A program made the translations under genes and the position numbers. The notes under the pieces were generated by a model. That model did not search any database, was not told where the DNA came from, and was given only the letters and a program-made list of their open reading frames with translations. From contig NZ_WUUT01000001.1 in NCBI RefSeq assembly GCF_009831575.1, forward strand, positions 891,345 through 955,344: a stretch of 64,000 nucleotides of DNA. Direction: 5' to 3'. This DNA comes from Halovenus carboxidivorans (GTDB lineage Archaea; Halobacteriota; Halobacteria; Halobacteriales; Haloarculaceae). The stretch's first letter is position 1; each line of letters begins with the position of its first letter. Positions 43,181 to 52,523 of the stretch are shown piece by piece.

Positions 43181-43954
43181 TCACTCGAACTCCGGCTCCC
43201 TGTCCTCGACGAAGGCGGCCATCCCCTCGCGCTGATCCGGCGTCCCGAACAGGCTCGCGAACGCGCGTTGCTCGTACTCGAGGCCGGCGGTCTGGCTGGC
43301 CTGTGCCTGCTGTCCGATCGCCTGTTTCGCGGCCTGCAGCGCGAACGCGGGCTTTTCGGCCAGTTCCGTCGCGAGTTCGTCGACTCGCTCGGCCAGTTCG
43401 TCGTCGGGAACGACCTCCCCGACGAGCCCCTCCTCGCGGGCCGTCTCGGCGTCCAGCCGCTGGCCGAGATAGATCATGCGCCGGGCGGTCTCGTCGCCGA
43501 CCAACTGCGGGAGTCGCTGTGTCCCGCCCCAGCCGGGGATGATGCCCAGATCGATCTCTGTGTTGCCGATGACGGCGGACTCGCTGGCGACACGGAGATC
43601 ACAGGCGATAGCCATCTCACAGCCGCCACCGAAGGCGAAGCCGTTGACCGCGGCAATCGTCGCCCCGGGGAACGTCGCCAGGGCATCCGCGACCTCGTGG
43701 CCCAGCGCTCCCCACGCCTGGGCCTCCTCCGTCGAGAGGTCTCTCATGTACGCGATGTCAGCACCGGCGATGAAGGCGTCATCTCCCGCGCCGGTGACGA
43801 CGAGCACGCGGGCCTCGCCCTCCCGGGCCTCCTCGATCGCCTCGCCCATCTCCTCCAGCGTCTCGACGTTCAGCGCGTTGAGCGCCTCCGGTCGGTCGAC
43901 AGTCAGTGTTGCGACGTCTCCATCCCACTCCAGTTCGACGAACTGTGAAGCCAT
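43181..43954 (-). CDS. Enoyl-CoA hydratase/isomerase family protein
   Basis: The 257-residue crotonase-fold enzyme shows 'FIAGADIAYMRDLSTEEAQA' (oxyanion hole), 'GFAFGGGCEMAIACDLRVAS' and 'GNTEIDLGIIPGWGGTQRLP' with the usual catalytic Glu in the last motif. It hydrates trans-2-enoyl-CoA in fatty acid or amino acid degradation. ATG 43954 is chosen; the frame runs further upstream without homology. It is divergent from the aldo/keto reductase at 44062. Confidence 0.94.
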   Translation of the reverse strand: MASQFVELEWDGDVATLTVDRPEALNALNVETLEEMGEAIEEAREGEARVLVVTGAGDDAFIAGADIAYMRDLSTEEAQAWGALGHEVADALATFPGATIAAVNGFAFGGGCEMAIACDLRVASESAVIGNTEIDLGIIPGWGGTQRLPQLVGDETARRMIYLGQRLDAETAREEGLVGEVVPDDELAERVDELATELAEKPAFALQAAKQAIGQQAQASQTAGLEYEQRAFASLFGTPDQREGMAAFVEDREPEFE

Positions 43955-44061
43955 GTGCCAGTCCACACTCGGGAGTGCGATAAAGCTACTGTCAGGAATA
44001 CGACCACTCGTTCGAAACTCGAATCCGTACGTTTCTACATCGTGGGGGTGCATCTCCGAGT

Positions 44062-45063
44062 ATGGACGAGATCATCGACAGCGTACCGATGGGTCGCACG
44101 GGACTGGAAGTGAGCGAGATTGCCTTCGGAACCTGGCGGTTCGGCCGCGAGACCGCAGAGGGGAACCTGGAGACCGACCGCGAGCGGGCGCACGAACTGC
44201 TCGACACCTACGAGTCCGCCGGTGGTCGCTTCATCGATACCGCCGACGTGTACGGCGGCGGCGACAGCGAGCAGTGGATCGGCGAGTGGCTCGAAGACCG
44301 CGACCGCGAGGACTTCGTCATCGCCTCGAAGATCTACTGGCCGACCCGAGAGGACGACCCCAACGGCAACGGCCTCAGCCGGAAACATCTCCGGCGGCAG
44401 ATCGACCTGATGCTCGACCGCCTCGGCACCGACTACCTCGACGTGCTCTACATCCACCGCTGGGACGAGGCGACGCCGGCCCGCGAACTGATGCGGACGC
44501 TCGACGGCTTCGTGCAGGACGGCAAGGTCAACTACCTCGGCGCGTCGACGTTCGTCCCGAACACCTGGCGGATCGCCGAGGCGAACGAACTCGCTCGCCA
44601 GTACGGCTGGGAACCGTTCACGGTGACACAGCCGCGGTACAACCTCGTCGACCGCGAGATCGAGGGCGAGTACATGGACTTTTGCAGCGAACACGACCTC
44701 GCGGTGTTCCCGTGGAGCCCGCTCGCGCAGGGCTTTCTCACCGGCAAGTACGAACGCGGCGAGGGAACCCCCGAGGACTCCACGGCCTCCGACACCGACG
44801 GCTGGGAGGATCGGTACCTGACCGAGGAGAACTTCGACACGCTGGATGTCGTCCGCGAGGTGGCCGAGGAGGTCGACGCCTCCGAGGCACAGGTCGCACT
44901 CGCCTACCAGCGCGCCCATCCGGATCTGACCGCGCCCATCGTCGGCGCTCGCACCGTCGAGCAACTGGAGGAGAATCTCCGGGCGGCGACGGTCGATCTC
45001 TCCGACGAGCAGTTCGAGCGCCTCGAAGCGGCCGGTGACGGGCCGTTCGCTGACCTGGCATGA
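44062..45063 (+). CDS. Aldo/keto reductase
   Basis: The 333-residue TIM-barrel oxidoreductase begins MDEIIDSVPMGRTGLEVSEI and has the catalytic Asp/Tyr region 'FIDTADVYGGGDSEQWIGEW', 'FVIASKIYW' with the active-site Lys, and 'VLYIHRWDEATPARELMRTL'. The C-terminal NADP region 'APIVGARTVEQLEENLRAA' fits AKR family members such as YajO-type enzymes. It overlaps the next gene by 4 bp, so the two are one operon; the substrate is unknown. Confidence 0.92.
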   Translation: MDEIIDSVPMGRTGLEVSEIAFGTWRFGRETAEGNLETDRERAHELLDTYESAGGRFIDTADVYGGGDSEQWIGEWLEDRDREDFVIASKIYWPTREDDPNGNGLSRKHLRRQIDLMLDRLGTDYLDVLYIHRWDEATPARELMRTLDGFVQDGKVNYLGASTFVPNTWRIAEANELARQYGWEPFTVTQPRYNLVDREIEGEYMDFCSEHDLAVFPWSPLAQGFLTGKYERGEGTPEDSTASDTDGWEDRYLTEENFDTLDVVREVAEEVDASEAQVALAYQRAHPDLTAPIVGARTVEQLEENLRAATVDLSDEQFERLEAAGDGPFADLA

Positions 45064-46112
45064 GCGGGATCGTCGCGACCGACACCGAGCGCCTGACGCT
45101 TCCCGTCGACGGCTCTTTCACCATCTCCCGGGGCAGCAGCGAGACGACGACGGTCGTCGTCGTCCGACTCACCGACGAGGACGGCCGGCGCGGGATCGGC
45201 GCGGCCGCACCCGCGGCATACTACGGCGAGAGCGCCGACAGCGCCGAATCTGTGCTGCCGGAGTTGCTCGACATCGCGGCCGAGGTCGGTGATCCGAGCC
45301 GACAACAGACGGTCGAGCGAGCGATGCGCGAGCACGCTCCGGGGGAGGCCGCCGCGCGGGCAGCGGTGTCGGTCGCGATACACGACCTGGCGGCGACACA
45401 GGCGGGGGAGCCACTGTACCGGCGTCTCGGTCTCGACCCCGCCGCCGCGCCGGCCACCTCCTACACCGTCGGAATCGACTCGCCGGCCGGGATGGCGAGC
45501 GCGGCACAGAAAGCCGCCGGAGCGGGCTACCCGATCCTGAAGGTGAAACTCGGCACCGACGACGACCGCGCCCGGATCGACGCGATCAGGAAGACAGCCC
45601 CACAGGCTCGGATCCGCGTCGACGCGAACGGTGCGTGGACGCCCGAGGAGGCAATCGAGAAGATGGAGTGGCTCGCCAACGCGGGCGTGGAGTTCGTCGA
45701 ACAGCCCGTGGCGGCCGAGGATCACGCGGGCCTCGCTCGGGTCGGAGACGCGGGTTTTCTCCCGGTCGCCGCCGACGAGTCCTGCGTGACAGCCGAGGAC
45801 GTTCCAGCCGTCGCGGATGCGGTCGATATCGTCGTCGTGAAACTGATGAAATGCGGCGGTATCCGGCCCGCGATCCGTCAGATCGAGACCGCACGGGCCC
45901 ACGGACTGGAGGTCATGCTCGGCTGTATGGTCGAGAGTATGGCCTCGCTGGCGGGCGCGTGCCATCTCGCACCGCTGGTCGAGTACGCCGACTTGGACGG
46001 CTCACTTCTGCTCGCTGATGATCCCTACGAGGGGGTTTCGCTGCCGAGCGGACAGATCGACCTCTCTGCCGTCGAAGCGGGGACCGGCGTCGAGCGGGTT
46101 GACGAGGAGTAG
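45060..46112 (+). CDS. Dipeptide epimerase-like enolase-superfamily enzyme
   Basis: The 350-residue enzyme has the enolase-superfamily fold. The KxK motif is seen in 'YPILKVKLGTDDDRARIDAI' and metal ligands in 'IRVDANGAWTPEEA', 'VEFVEQPVA' and 'VAADESCV'; the second catalytic Lys is in 'VVVKLMKCGGIRPAI'. The late 'YADLDGSLLLADDPYEGV' matches the DxD feature of L-Ala-D/L-Glu and related dipeptide epimerases. The actual dipeptide cannot be predicted. Coupled to the aldo/keto reductase gene by ATGA. Confidence 0.88.
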   Translation: MSGIVATDTERLTLPVDGSFTISRGSSETTTVVVVRLTDEDGRRGIGAAAPAAYYGESADSAESVLPELLDIAAEVGDPSRQQTVERAMREHAPGEAAARAAVSVAIHDLAATQAGEPLYRRLGLDPAAAPATSYTVGIDSPAGMASAAQKAAGAGYPILKVKLGTDDDRARIDAIRKTAPQARIRVDANGAWTPEEAIEKMEWLANAGVEFVEQPVAAEDHAGLARVGDAGFLPVAADESCVTAEDVPAVADAVDIVVVKLMKCGGIRPAIRQIETARAHGLEVMLGCMVESMASLAGACHLAPLVEYADLDGSLLLADDPYEGVSLPSGQIDLSAVEAGTGVERVDEE

Positions 46113-46148
46113 GCTCTCGCCCTTCACGCCCGACCGCACTCCCCGGGT

Positions 46149-47072
46149 TCAGGCGAACGAGACCAACCGGTCCGGAGTCACTCGGTCGACCACCGGGCCG
46201 ACGAGTCCGCGCACCTTGTGAATCTCGCCGCCCTGTCGGTTCTGCCGGTACCAGAACGGTCCCTCTAACTCCGTGATCCGTCGCATCTCCGCGTCAGTAA
46301 GCTCGAAATCGAAGACCCGGATATTCTCCCGGATGTACTCGGGCGTGACGGACTTCGGGATCGTCACGACGTTCTCCTGCTGGATCAGCCACCTGATACT
46401 GACCTGCGCAGGTGTCTTCCCGTAGCGGCTACCGATCTCTCCGAGGGTCCCGTCGTCGACGGTCCGTCCCTCGGCCAGCGGGCTGTACGCGGTCAGTACG
46501 ATATCGTTCTCCTGGCAGAAACTGAGCAGTTCGGGCTGGCTCCAGTACGGGTGGTACTCGATCTGGTTCGTGAAAATCGGCGCGTCGGTGAACTCCATCG
46601 CCTGCTTGAGTTGGTCGACGGAGAAGTTGCTGACGCCGATGTGGTCGACCTTCCCCGCGTCGACGAGTTCGTCCATCGCGGCGAAGGTCTCCTCCATGTC
46701 GACGTCGGGATTCCACCAGTGTATCAACAGCAGGTCGATGTAATCGGTGTCCAGCCGTTCCAGACAGCCGTCTGCGGCTTCGAGTAACCGGTCGTGTTCC
46801 AGAAGCTCCGTGTACCCCTTGATCTTCGTGGTCAGGAACACGTCTTCCCGGGAAACCGACGACTGATCGATGGCCCGACCGACTGCGGCCTCGTTGTCGT
46901 AGGCCATCGCGGTATCGATATGCCGGTATCCCGCTTCGAGTGCCTTCGCGACGGCGTTGTAGCACTTGTAGCCGCCAGTCTGATACGTCCCGAACCCGAC
47001 GGGCGGAATCTCTGCGCTAGTTGTTGCCTCGATACGCTGCTGATTCTGTGAAACGAGCCGATGATCCGACAT
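46149..47072 (-). CDS. Aldo/keto reductase (2,5-diketo-D-gluconate reductase-like)
   Basis: The 307-residue reductase has 'GYRHIDTAMAYDNEAAVGRA' (catalytic Asp and Tyr), 'VFLTTKIKGYTELLEHDRLL' with the Lys, 'LLLIHWWNPDVDMEETFAAM' and 'VVTIPKSVTPEYIRENIRVF' for NADPH binding. It differs from the AKR at 44062 and belongs to the AKR5-like branch. It is transcribed alone with a strongly A/T-rich promoter at about 47085-47105. Confidence 0.92.
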   Translation of the reverse strand: MSDHRLVSQNQQRIEATTSAEIPPVGFGTYQTGGYKCYNAVAKALEAGYRHIDTAMAYDNEAAVGRAIDQSSVSREDVFLTTKIKGYTELLEHDRLLEAADGCLERLDTDYIDLLLIHWWNPDVDMEETFAAMDELVDAGKVDHIGVSNFSVDQLKQAMEFTDAPIFTNQIEYHPYWSQPELLSFCQENDIVLTAYSPLAEGRTVDDGTLGEIGSRYGKTPAQVSIRWLIQQENVVTIPKSVTPEYIRENIRVFDFELTDAEMRRITELEGPFWYRQNRQGGEIHKVRGLVGPVVDRVTPDRLVSFA

Positions 47073-47333
47073 CCACTCGGTACACGGTATAATACATATT
47101 TAGTAATTCGCCCAGTAAAATAGACATTGTTCGGTAATATTGCCGGTTTTGATGAAAATTGAATAATGGAGGCCCCTCGACTGGTGATTTCGGAGTGGTC
47201 TGCCCACGGCGTCTTCTGTTCGTCAGATAGATTGGCGCCGACGTTTTCCCACTCGGTCCGTCCCGACGCAGGCGATAGCTCTCAGTAACGCCGTCGTCTT
47301 GCTCACCGGTCCGTCCGCCGGCGGGCGTCCGGT
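47073..47333. promoter_or_regulatory. A/T-rich intergenic region upstream of the aldo/keto reductase
   Basis: The minus strand reads AATATGTATTATACC near 47089-47103, a likely TATA region for the reductase at 46149-47072. A near-palindrome CGGTAATATTGCCG lies at 47132-47145 (12 of 14 symmetric), a possible regulator site. The rest of the gap up to the RecA-like gene's stop at 47334 shows nothing gene-like. Confidence 0.4.
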
Positions 47334-48011
47334 TCAGGCGAGTGTGAACGATTGCCAACCGTTCGGCTGGTTCGGGAGTCCCCGGACCCGGAGTTCTCCC
47401 TCGTCGTCGCCCTCCTCGGGTTCGCGGACCTCGATGCGGCCGTCGGCGGCCTGGCTGAGCGTGTTGACCGTCTTCGTGTCGTGTGTCGTCGGATCGATTG
47501 CGAAGACTCCGAGACCGTCCGCGCTGTCGATACGCCCGGAGAGCGTCTGCACGAACTGGAAGAGCGCCCGCATGTCGACGTACATCGACAGCGAGGAGAG
47601 ACTGATCAGGCCCGTTCGGACTCGCCCATCTCTGACGGCCGGATACAGCGACTCGTACAGCGCGGAGAACTTCATCCCGATGCCCGTCAGGTCGCTCTGT
47701 GTCGAGACGTACTTGACCTCCGCGTCGAGTTGTGCGTTCCCGATGTCCTGGCCGCTGCAGTCGATGATCCCCATCCGGGTGGCGTCGACGCCGGGGTCGC
47801 TGCGTTCGCAGGACTGCAACAGCGTCTTGCAGGTCATATTCGTCGAGATGAACAGCGCACCCTCCCCGGAACTCGTCCCGTGGGCGACCATCGACCGTGC
47901 GAGGTCTTCCGCCGGGCTGAGCGCCGGCCCGGCCACGAAGACGCTCGTCCCCGGTTCGATGGGATCGATCGGCAACTCCCCGAACTCGTAACCGGTCTGC
48001 TCGTGGCTCAT
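47334..48011 (-). CDS. RecA-like (RAD55/KaiC-type) protein without P-loop
   Basis: The 225-residue protein has the size and layout of a single RecA-fold domain: 'GTSVFVAGPALSPAEDLARS', where a P-loop would stand but is missing, then 'ALFISTNMTCKTLL', 'TRMGIIDCSGQDIGNAQ' and a Walker B-like strand 'GRVRTGLISLSSLSMYVDM'. This fits haloarchaeal RAD55-type signal proteins that lie next to response regulators. It overlaps the receiver-GAF gene by 4 bp and is translated after it. ATP hydrolysis is unlikely. Confidence 0.78.
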   Translation of the reverse strand: MSHEQTGYEFGELPIDPIEPGTSVFVAGPALSPAEDLARSMVAHGTSSGEGALFISTNMTCKTLLQSCERSDPGVDATRMGIIDCSGQDIGNAQLDAEVKYVSTQSDLTGIGMKFSALYESLYPAVRDGRVRTGLISLSSLSMYVDMRALFQFVQTLSGRIDSADGLGVFAIDPTTHDTKTVNTLSQAADGRIEVREPEEGDDEGELRVRGLPNQPNGWQSFTLA

Positions 48012-48916
48012 CCTTTCCCCTCCGTCGTCGCGTCGAGTCGGCCGTGTAGGTCGATCAGATCCATCGCGGTCGCCGCGAGTTTCTGGAGGTACGCCTCGTC
48101 GGCCGCCGAGAACGACCGCGGCTCCGTGTCGTACACACACAGCGGTCCGATCACCAGCCCGGACGGCGCGACGAGGTTCGCACCCATGTACGACCGAATC
48201 CCCATCTCGATCAGCGTCTCGCTCCGGGACTCGAAACGCGGATCCTCGGTCACGTCCGGGACGGTCATCACGTTGTCCTCTTCGAGGATCGTGAACGTAC
48301 AGATCGAATCCTCCCGGTCCATCGACTCCCACTGTTCGGCCCGTCCGTAACAGGCCAGGAAGTCCTGGCTGTGTTCGCTGATGATGTTGATCGAGGCCTG
48401 CTCGACGTCGAAGTGCTCCGCGGCCAGGTCGGTGATCCTGTCGAGTGAGTCGAGCAGCGCCGGCTCGTCGAGGTCGTACGAGTGGAGCGCGGCCAGCCGC
48501 TCGTCTTCGGTCTGCGGCAGCGGGTAGGAGCTTTGGGTCCGCTCCTCGACGGTCGTTCGGACCAGTTCCGCGAGCCGCTCGGTCCCGAACACGGAGTCCT
48601 TGCCGACGTACTCGGTCACGGCCCCGCGTAGCTCCGCGGTGTCGATCAGATCCGGGTCGGTGTCCGTATAGAGGATCACGCCCGCGTCCGGGCAGCGTTC
48701 GTTCGCCTGTTCGATCACCTGGAACCCGTTTCCGTCGGGCAGGTCGTACTCCGTAACGACCACGGCGGTGTGCTGTGTCAGCGCCTCGGTCGCCGATGCG
48801 AGGTCGTCGGCCGTCTGGAAGACGGGATCGAGATCAGCTAGCTCCTCGCGCAACCGTTCGACTGCCTCCGTCCGGTCCCCCTCGTCCGGATCCACGCAGA
48901 GAATCCGATATGTCAT
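48008..48916 (-). CDS. Receiver-GAF protein with Glu in place of the phosphoacceptor
   Basis: The 302-residue protein combines a receiver domain (about 1-120) with a GAF domain (about 150-300). The receiver has the acidic pair (ILCVDPDEGDR), the Thr region 'ILYTDTDP' and Lys in 'EYVGKDS', but where the phosphorylated Asp should precede the LP turn, the sequence reads VVVTEYDLPDGNG, giving Glu. The GAF part has 'FDVEQASINIISEHSQDF' and 'GPLCVYDTEPRSFS'. It may be phosphorylation-independent or constitutively active. It is the first gene of a pair with the RecA-like protein. Confidence 0.82.
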   Translation of the reverse strand: MTYRILCVDPDEGDRTEAVERLREELADLDPVFQTADDLASATEALTQHTAVVVTEYDLPDGNGFQVIEQANERCPDAGVILYTDTDPDLIDTAELRGAVTEYVGKDSVFGTERLAELVRTTVEERTQSSYPLPQTEDERLAALHSYDLDEPALLDSLDRITDLAAEHFDVEQASINIISEHSQDFLACYGRAEQWESMDREDSICTFTILEEDNVMTVPDVTEDPRFESRSETLIEMGIRSYMGANLVAPSGLVIGPLCVYDTEPRSFSAADEAYLQKLAATAMDLIDLHGRLDATTEGKG

Positions 48917-48992
48917 ACAAGCTACGTCGCGTCTCGGGAGTATGTAGCTACCGTTCCCGCTATCACTGCCGAGAATGACTCTGTGGCGGCGG

Positions 48993-50045
48993 TCACAGTT
49001 CGGGCGGCTGTTCGAGCCCGACGGCGAGTTCGTAGGCCTCGATATCTTCGAGCGCGGCCAGTCGTCCGCCGACGTCGACGACGGTCTCGCCCGTGTCGAC
49101 GGTGATCGCGGCGGTCTCCCGGTTCGAGCCGACCGACACGTCGACGATTTCGCCGGCGACGGTCCGGTGGTCTCCCGATTCGACCGCACGGCCGCGGACC
49201 GTCGCGTAGAACCGCTCGTCACGGTCGAGGAGGTCACCGACACAGCGCCGCATCGTCGCGTACCGGCGGGGGAAGGGTCGGTCGTCCCGGCTGTCTGCCA
49301 GCGTCGTCCCGGAACTCCAGACCACGGTGTTGAGAAACCCCGACACCAGAAACCCGAGTTCGGACCGGTTGAAAATAACTCCGTAGCGGTCCTCGCCGTT
49401 GCCGGCGTCGTCCTGTGGCTTGTACACCGAGTACTCCCCGTCGGCAACCGCGACGACGGGGGTGGTCACCCCGCGGCGAGAGCGGGCCGTCGTGGCGACG
49501 CGGCTGTAATCGTACTCCTCGGGGTCGGGAATCTCCGCGGCCGGCGCGACGAGCAGTTCGATGGTGACTCCGGCCTCGCGGCGCCGTTCGAGCAACTCCT
49601 CGTACCGGCCGAGAAGCGTCGGCGTCAGCGCCAGAACGAGTTCGTACTCGGCCTCGGAGATGACCTCCTCGATGTACCGGAGGATCGTCTGGCGGGACTT
49701 GACCAGCGAGACGACCTCCTCCTCCCGGGCGGGGGTGACGTACCGCTCGGAGAGTCCGGAGACGAGGTCATCGAGCGTAGAGCGAACGTCGCGAAACGAG
49801 TCCTCCGGGTCGATCGCGATGACGCGCATCGGCCGGGATTCGTGGAGTTCGACCAACCCGCTGTCTGCCAGACTGCGGACCGTATCGTAGACGCGGGGCT
49901 GGGGGATGTCCGTCCGCTCGGCGAGTTCCGCGGCGGTGAGGTCGCCGTGTTCTAAAATCGTGAGATACGCCTCGGTCTCGTACTCACCGAAGTTGAACCG
50001 CTCCCCGACGGCGGCTAACTCGCGCTCGAGCGCGTCCCTGCTCAT
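48993..50045 (-). CDS. TrmB-family transcriptional regulator
   Basis: The 350-residue protein has an N-terminal winged helix (FGEYETEAYLTILEHGDLTA, then 'AELAERTDIPQPRVYDTVRS') and the TrmB middle domain 'SRQTILRYIEEVISEAEYEL', followed by the C-terminal sugar-sensing part typical of TrmB. In haloarchaea TrmB controls sugar and central carbon metabolism. Its own targets are not evident in this window. ATG 50045 follows the family start and the gene stands alone. Confidence 0.9.
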   Translation of the reverse strand: MSRDALERELAAVGERFNFGEYETEAYLTILEHGDLTAAELAERTDIPQPRVYDTVRSLADSGLVELHESRPMRVIAIDPEDSFRDVRSTLDDLVSGLSERYVTPAREEEVVSLVKSRQTILRYIEEVISEAEYELVLALTPTLLGRYEELLERRREAGVTIELLVAPAAEIPDPEEYDYSRVATTARSRRGVTTPVVAVADGEYSVYKPQDDAGNGEDRYGVIFNRSELGFLVSGFLNTVVWSSGTTLADSRDDRPFPRRYATMRRCVGDLLDRDERFYATVRGRAVESGDHRTVAGEIVDVSVGSNRETAAITVDTGETVVDVGGRLAALEDIEAYELAVGLEQPPEL

Positions 50046-50137
50046 ATCCCCGCTTCGTGGCAGACTCGTATTAGCTTGTTCATGCGCTCGATTCGGAGAG
50101 TCCGGAGTTTATAACCGCGCCAGCCCAACTGTCGGGT

Positions 50138-50593
50138 ATGAGTCTGGACGTGGCCGTCCCCGATCCTCCGGAACTGGAGGGCATCGACCCCAACGAGTAC
50201 GACGACGCCGAGGTAGTCGGCGACACCGACTACAAGCGCGACGAACTGGAGCAGTTTCTCGAAGACGGCGCCTGGGAGGAGGCGTTTCGGCAGTGGGCCG
50301 AGGAGACCGACATGGACGAGTCCGACTTCGAGATCATGCTCGATTTGGAGATGATCCAGCAGTTCGACTTCTTCTGGGACTCCTTCGCCGAGCGGGTCGG
50401 CTACCACGCGCCCGGCATCCCGGAGAACTGGAAGGAACGAAACTACCATCCCGACATCGAATCCTGGGGGACGGTATCGAGCATCAACGCTTCGCTGACT
50501 GAACTGGGACAGATCGTCTGTGACGTGCTGAAAGACGAGTACATCGACTGGGAGACGGAGTACGACGCCCCGGACGATCTGCCGGACTTCTGA
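50138..50593 (+). CDS. Conserved acidic haloarchaeal protein, 151 residues
   Basis: The protein starts MSLDVAVPDPPELEGIDPNE and has repeated acid and aromatic residues such as 'DFEIMLDLEMIQQFDFFWDS' and 'DVLKDEYIDWETEYDAPDD'. No cysteine cluster or membrane helix is seen. GTTTATAAC at 50107-50115 is a possible TATA box at the right distance. It lies upstream of IF-2 in the same direction with a 93-bp gap. The family is not recognised. Confidence 0.7.
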   Translation: MSLDVAVPDPPELEGIDPNEYDDAEVVGDTDYKRDELEQFLEDGAWEEAFRQWAEETDMDESDFEIMLDLEMIQQFDFFWDSFAERVGYHAPGIPENWKERNYHPDIESWGTVSSINASLTELGQIVCDVLKDEYIDWETEYDAPDDLPDF

Positions 50594-50686
50594 GCCGACC
50601 CGGCTGACGCCGGCTCCGACGAGGGGCGAGCCGATGTACTTAAATGGCAACGACGGCTGGTATCTACCAATTCTAGGTGAGACGGG

Positions 50687-52495
50687 ATGTCTGAACACCA
50701 CCAGACCGAGCAGGGCGAGGCGTCCTCGCTGCGGACGCCCATCGTCGCAGTGCTCGGCCACGTCGACCACGGGAAGACGAGCCTCTTAGACCAGATCCGC
50801 GGCTCCGCAGTGAGCGAGGGTGAGGCCGGCGCGATCACCCAGCACATCGGCTCGACGGCGGTGCCGCTCGATGTCATCTCGGGCATCGCCGGCGACCTCG
50901 TCGACCCGGACGACTTCGATCTGCCTGGCCTGCTTTTCATCGACACGCCGGGCCATCACTCCTTCTCGACGCTGCGCTCTCGGGGGGGCGCGCTCGCTGA
51001 CATCGCGATTCTCGTCGTCGACGTCAACGACGGCTTCCAGCCACAGACCCACGAGGCGGTCGATATCCTCAAGCGCACGTCGACGCCGTTCGTCGTCGCG
51101 GCGAACAAGATCGACACGGTTCCGGGTTGGAACCCCGAGGAGGGCCGTCCCTCGAAACTCGCGATCGAGGCCCAGAGCGACCGCGTGCAGAGCGACCTCA
51201 ACGAGAACCTCTACGAGATTATCGGGCAACTCTCCGACGAGGACTTCTCGGCGGATATGTACTGGCGCGTCCAGAACTTCCAGTCGAACATCGGCGTCGT
51301 CCCGGTCTCTGCGGAGACCGGCGAGGGCATCCCCGACCTCCTCACCGTCCTGATGGGGCTCTCCCAGCGGTACATGAAAGAGGAGATGGCGATCGACGTC
51401 GACGGTCCCGCGGCGGGGACGGTGCTGGAAGTCACCGATACGCAGGGGTTCGGCGCGACGATCGACGCCGTCATCTACGACGGCACGATCCGCGAGGACG
51501 ACCAGATCGTCGTCGGCGGACAGGCCGGTCCGATCGTCACCGACGTACGCGCGCTGTTGCAACCCCGACCGCTCTCGGAGATCCGCTCCGACGACGAGTT
51601 CGAGAAGGTCGACGAGGTCGTCGCCGCACAGGGCGTGAAAGTCGCCGCGCCGGATCTCGACGACGCGATGGCCGGCGCGCCGGTCCGTGTCGTGCGTGAC
51701 CGTCCGATCGAGGAGGTCGTCGCCGAAGTGAAGGCGGAACTCGAAGACATCCAGGTCTCCACCGAGGAGGAAGGCGTCACGGTGAAAGCCGACACGCTCG
51801 GCAGTCTCGAAGCGCTCGCGAGCACGCTCGAAGAGGCGGAGATTCCGATCATGTCCGCCGAGGTCGGCGATGTCGCCCCGCGAGACGTACGGATGGCCGA
51901 GACGGCCGACACCGAGAAACACCAGGCGATCCTCGGCTTCAACGTCGACGTGCTCGACGATGCACGCGAACTGGCCGAACAGGAGTCGGTCCGCCTGTTC
52001 GAGCACGACGTGATCTACCGGCTGATCGAGCAGTACGAGGAGCACGTCGAGGAGATCGAGCGGGCCCAGCAGGAGCAGGTTCTGGAGAACATCACCCGGC
52101 CGGCGCGGTTCAAGATCCTCGACGATCACACCTTCCGACAGTCCGACCCCGCGGTCGTCGGCGTCGAGATCCGCGGCGGTCTCCTGCGGCGAAACACCCG
52201 AATCGTCAACTTCGACGGCGACGAACCCGAACGGGTCGGCCAACTCAAATCCATCCAGGACGAGGGCGAGGACGTCGACGAGGCTCGGACCGGCGAGCGC
52301 GTCGCCGTCTCCATCGACGGCCCGACGGTCGGCCGCCAGATCAAAGAGGGCGACGAACTGTGGGTCGAGATTCCGGAGAAACACGCCAAGATCCTCGAAC
52401 AGGAACTCGGTGACGACATCTCCGCCGACGAACGCGAAGTGCTCTCGATGTATCTCGACAAGCATCGGAACCGCGACCCCTTCTGGGGAAAATAA
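50687..52495 (+). CDS. infB: Translation initiation factor IF-2 (aIF5B)
   Basis: The 602-residue GTPase promotes subunit joining in initiation. G motifs: VLGHVDHGKTSLLDQIRGSA near the start, switch II 'FIDTPGHHSFSTLRSRGG', and NKID in 'FVVAANKIDTVPGWNP'. Domain II, III ('TVKADTLGSLEALASTLEEA') and the C-terminal domain IV follow. The length is normal for the archaeal IF5B form, without the long bacterial N-terminus, and no intein interrupts it. A TATA-like 'ACTTAAATGG' precedes it by about 45 bp. Confidence 0.97.
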   Translation: MSEHHQTEQGEASSLRTPIVAVLGHVDHGKTSLLDQIRGSAVSEGEAGAITQHIGSTAVPLDVISGIAGDLVDPDDFDLPGLLFIDTPGHHSFSTLRSRGGALADIAILVVDVNDGFQPQTHEAVDILKRTSTPFVVAANKIDTVPGWNPEEGRPSKLAIEAQSDRVQSDLNENLYEIIGQLSDEDFSADMYWRVQNFQSNIGVVPVSAETGEGIPDLLTVLMGLSQRYMKEEMAIDVDGPAAGTVLEVTDTQGFGATIDAVIYDGTIREDDQIVVGGQAGPIVTDVRALLQPRPLSEIRSDDEFEKVDEVVAAQGVKVAAPDLDDAMAGAPVRVVRDRPIEEVVAEVKAELEDIQVSTEEEGVTVKADTLGSLEALASTLEEAEIPIMSAEVGDVAPRDVRMAETADTEKHQAILGFNVDVLDDARELAEQESVRLFEHDVIYRLIEQYEEHVEEIERAQQEQVLENITRPARFKILDDHTFRQSDPAVVGVEIRGGLLRRNTRIVNFDGDEPERVGQLKSIQDEGEDVDEARTGERVAVSIDGPTVGRQIKEGDELWVEIPEKHAKILEQELGDDISADEREVLSMYLDKHRNRDPFWGK

Positions 52496-52523
52496 TCGAC
52501 TGCCTCTCCGGGTTCACCCAGTC

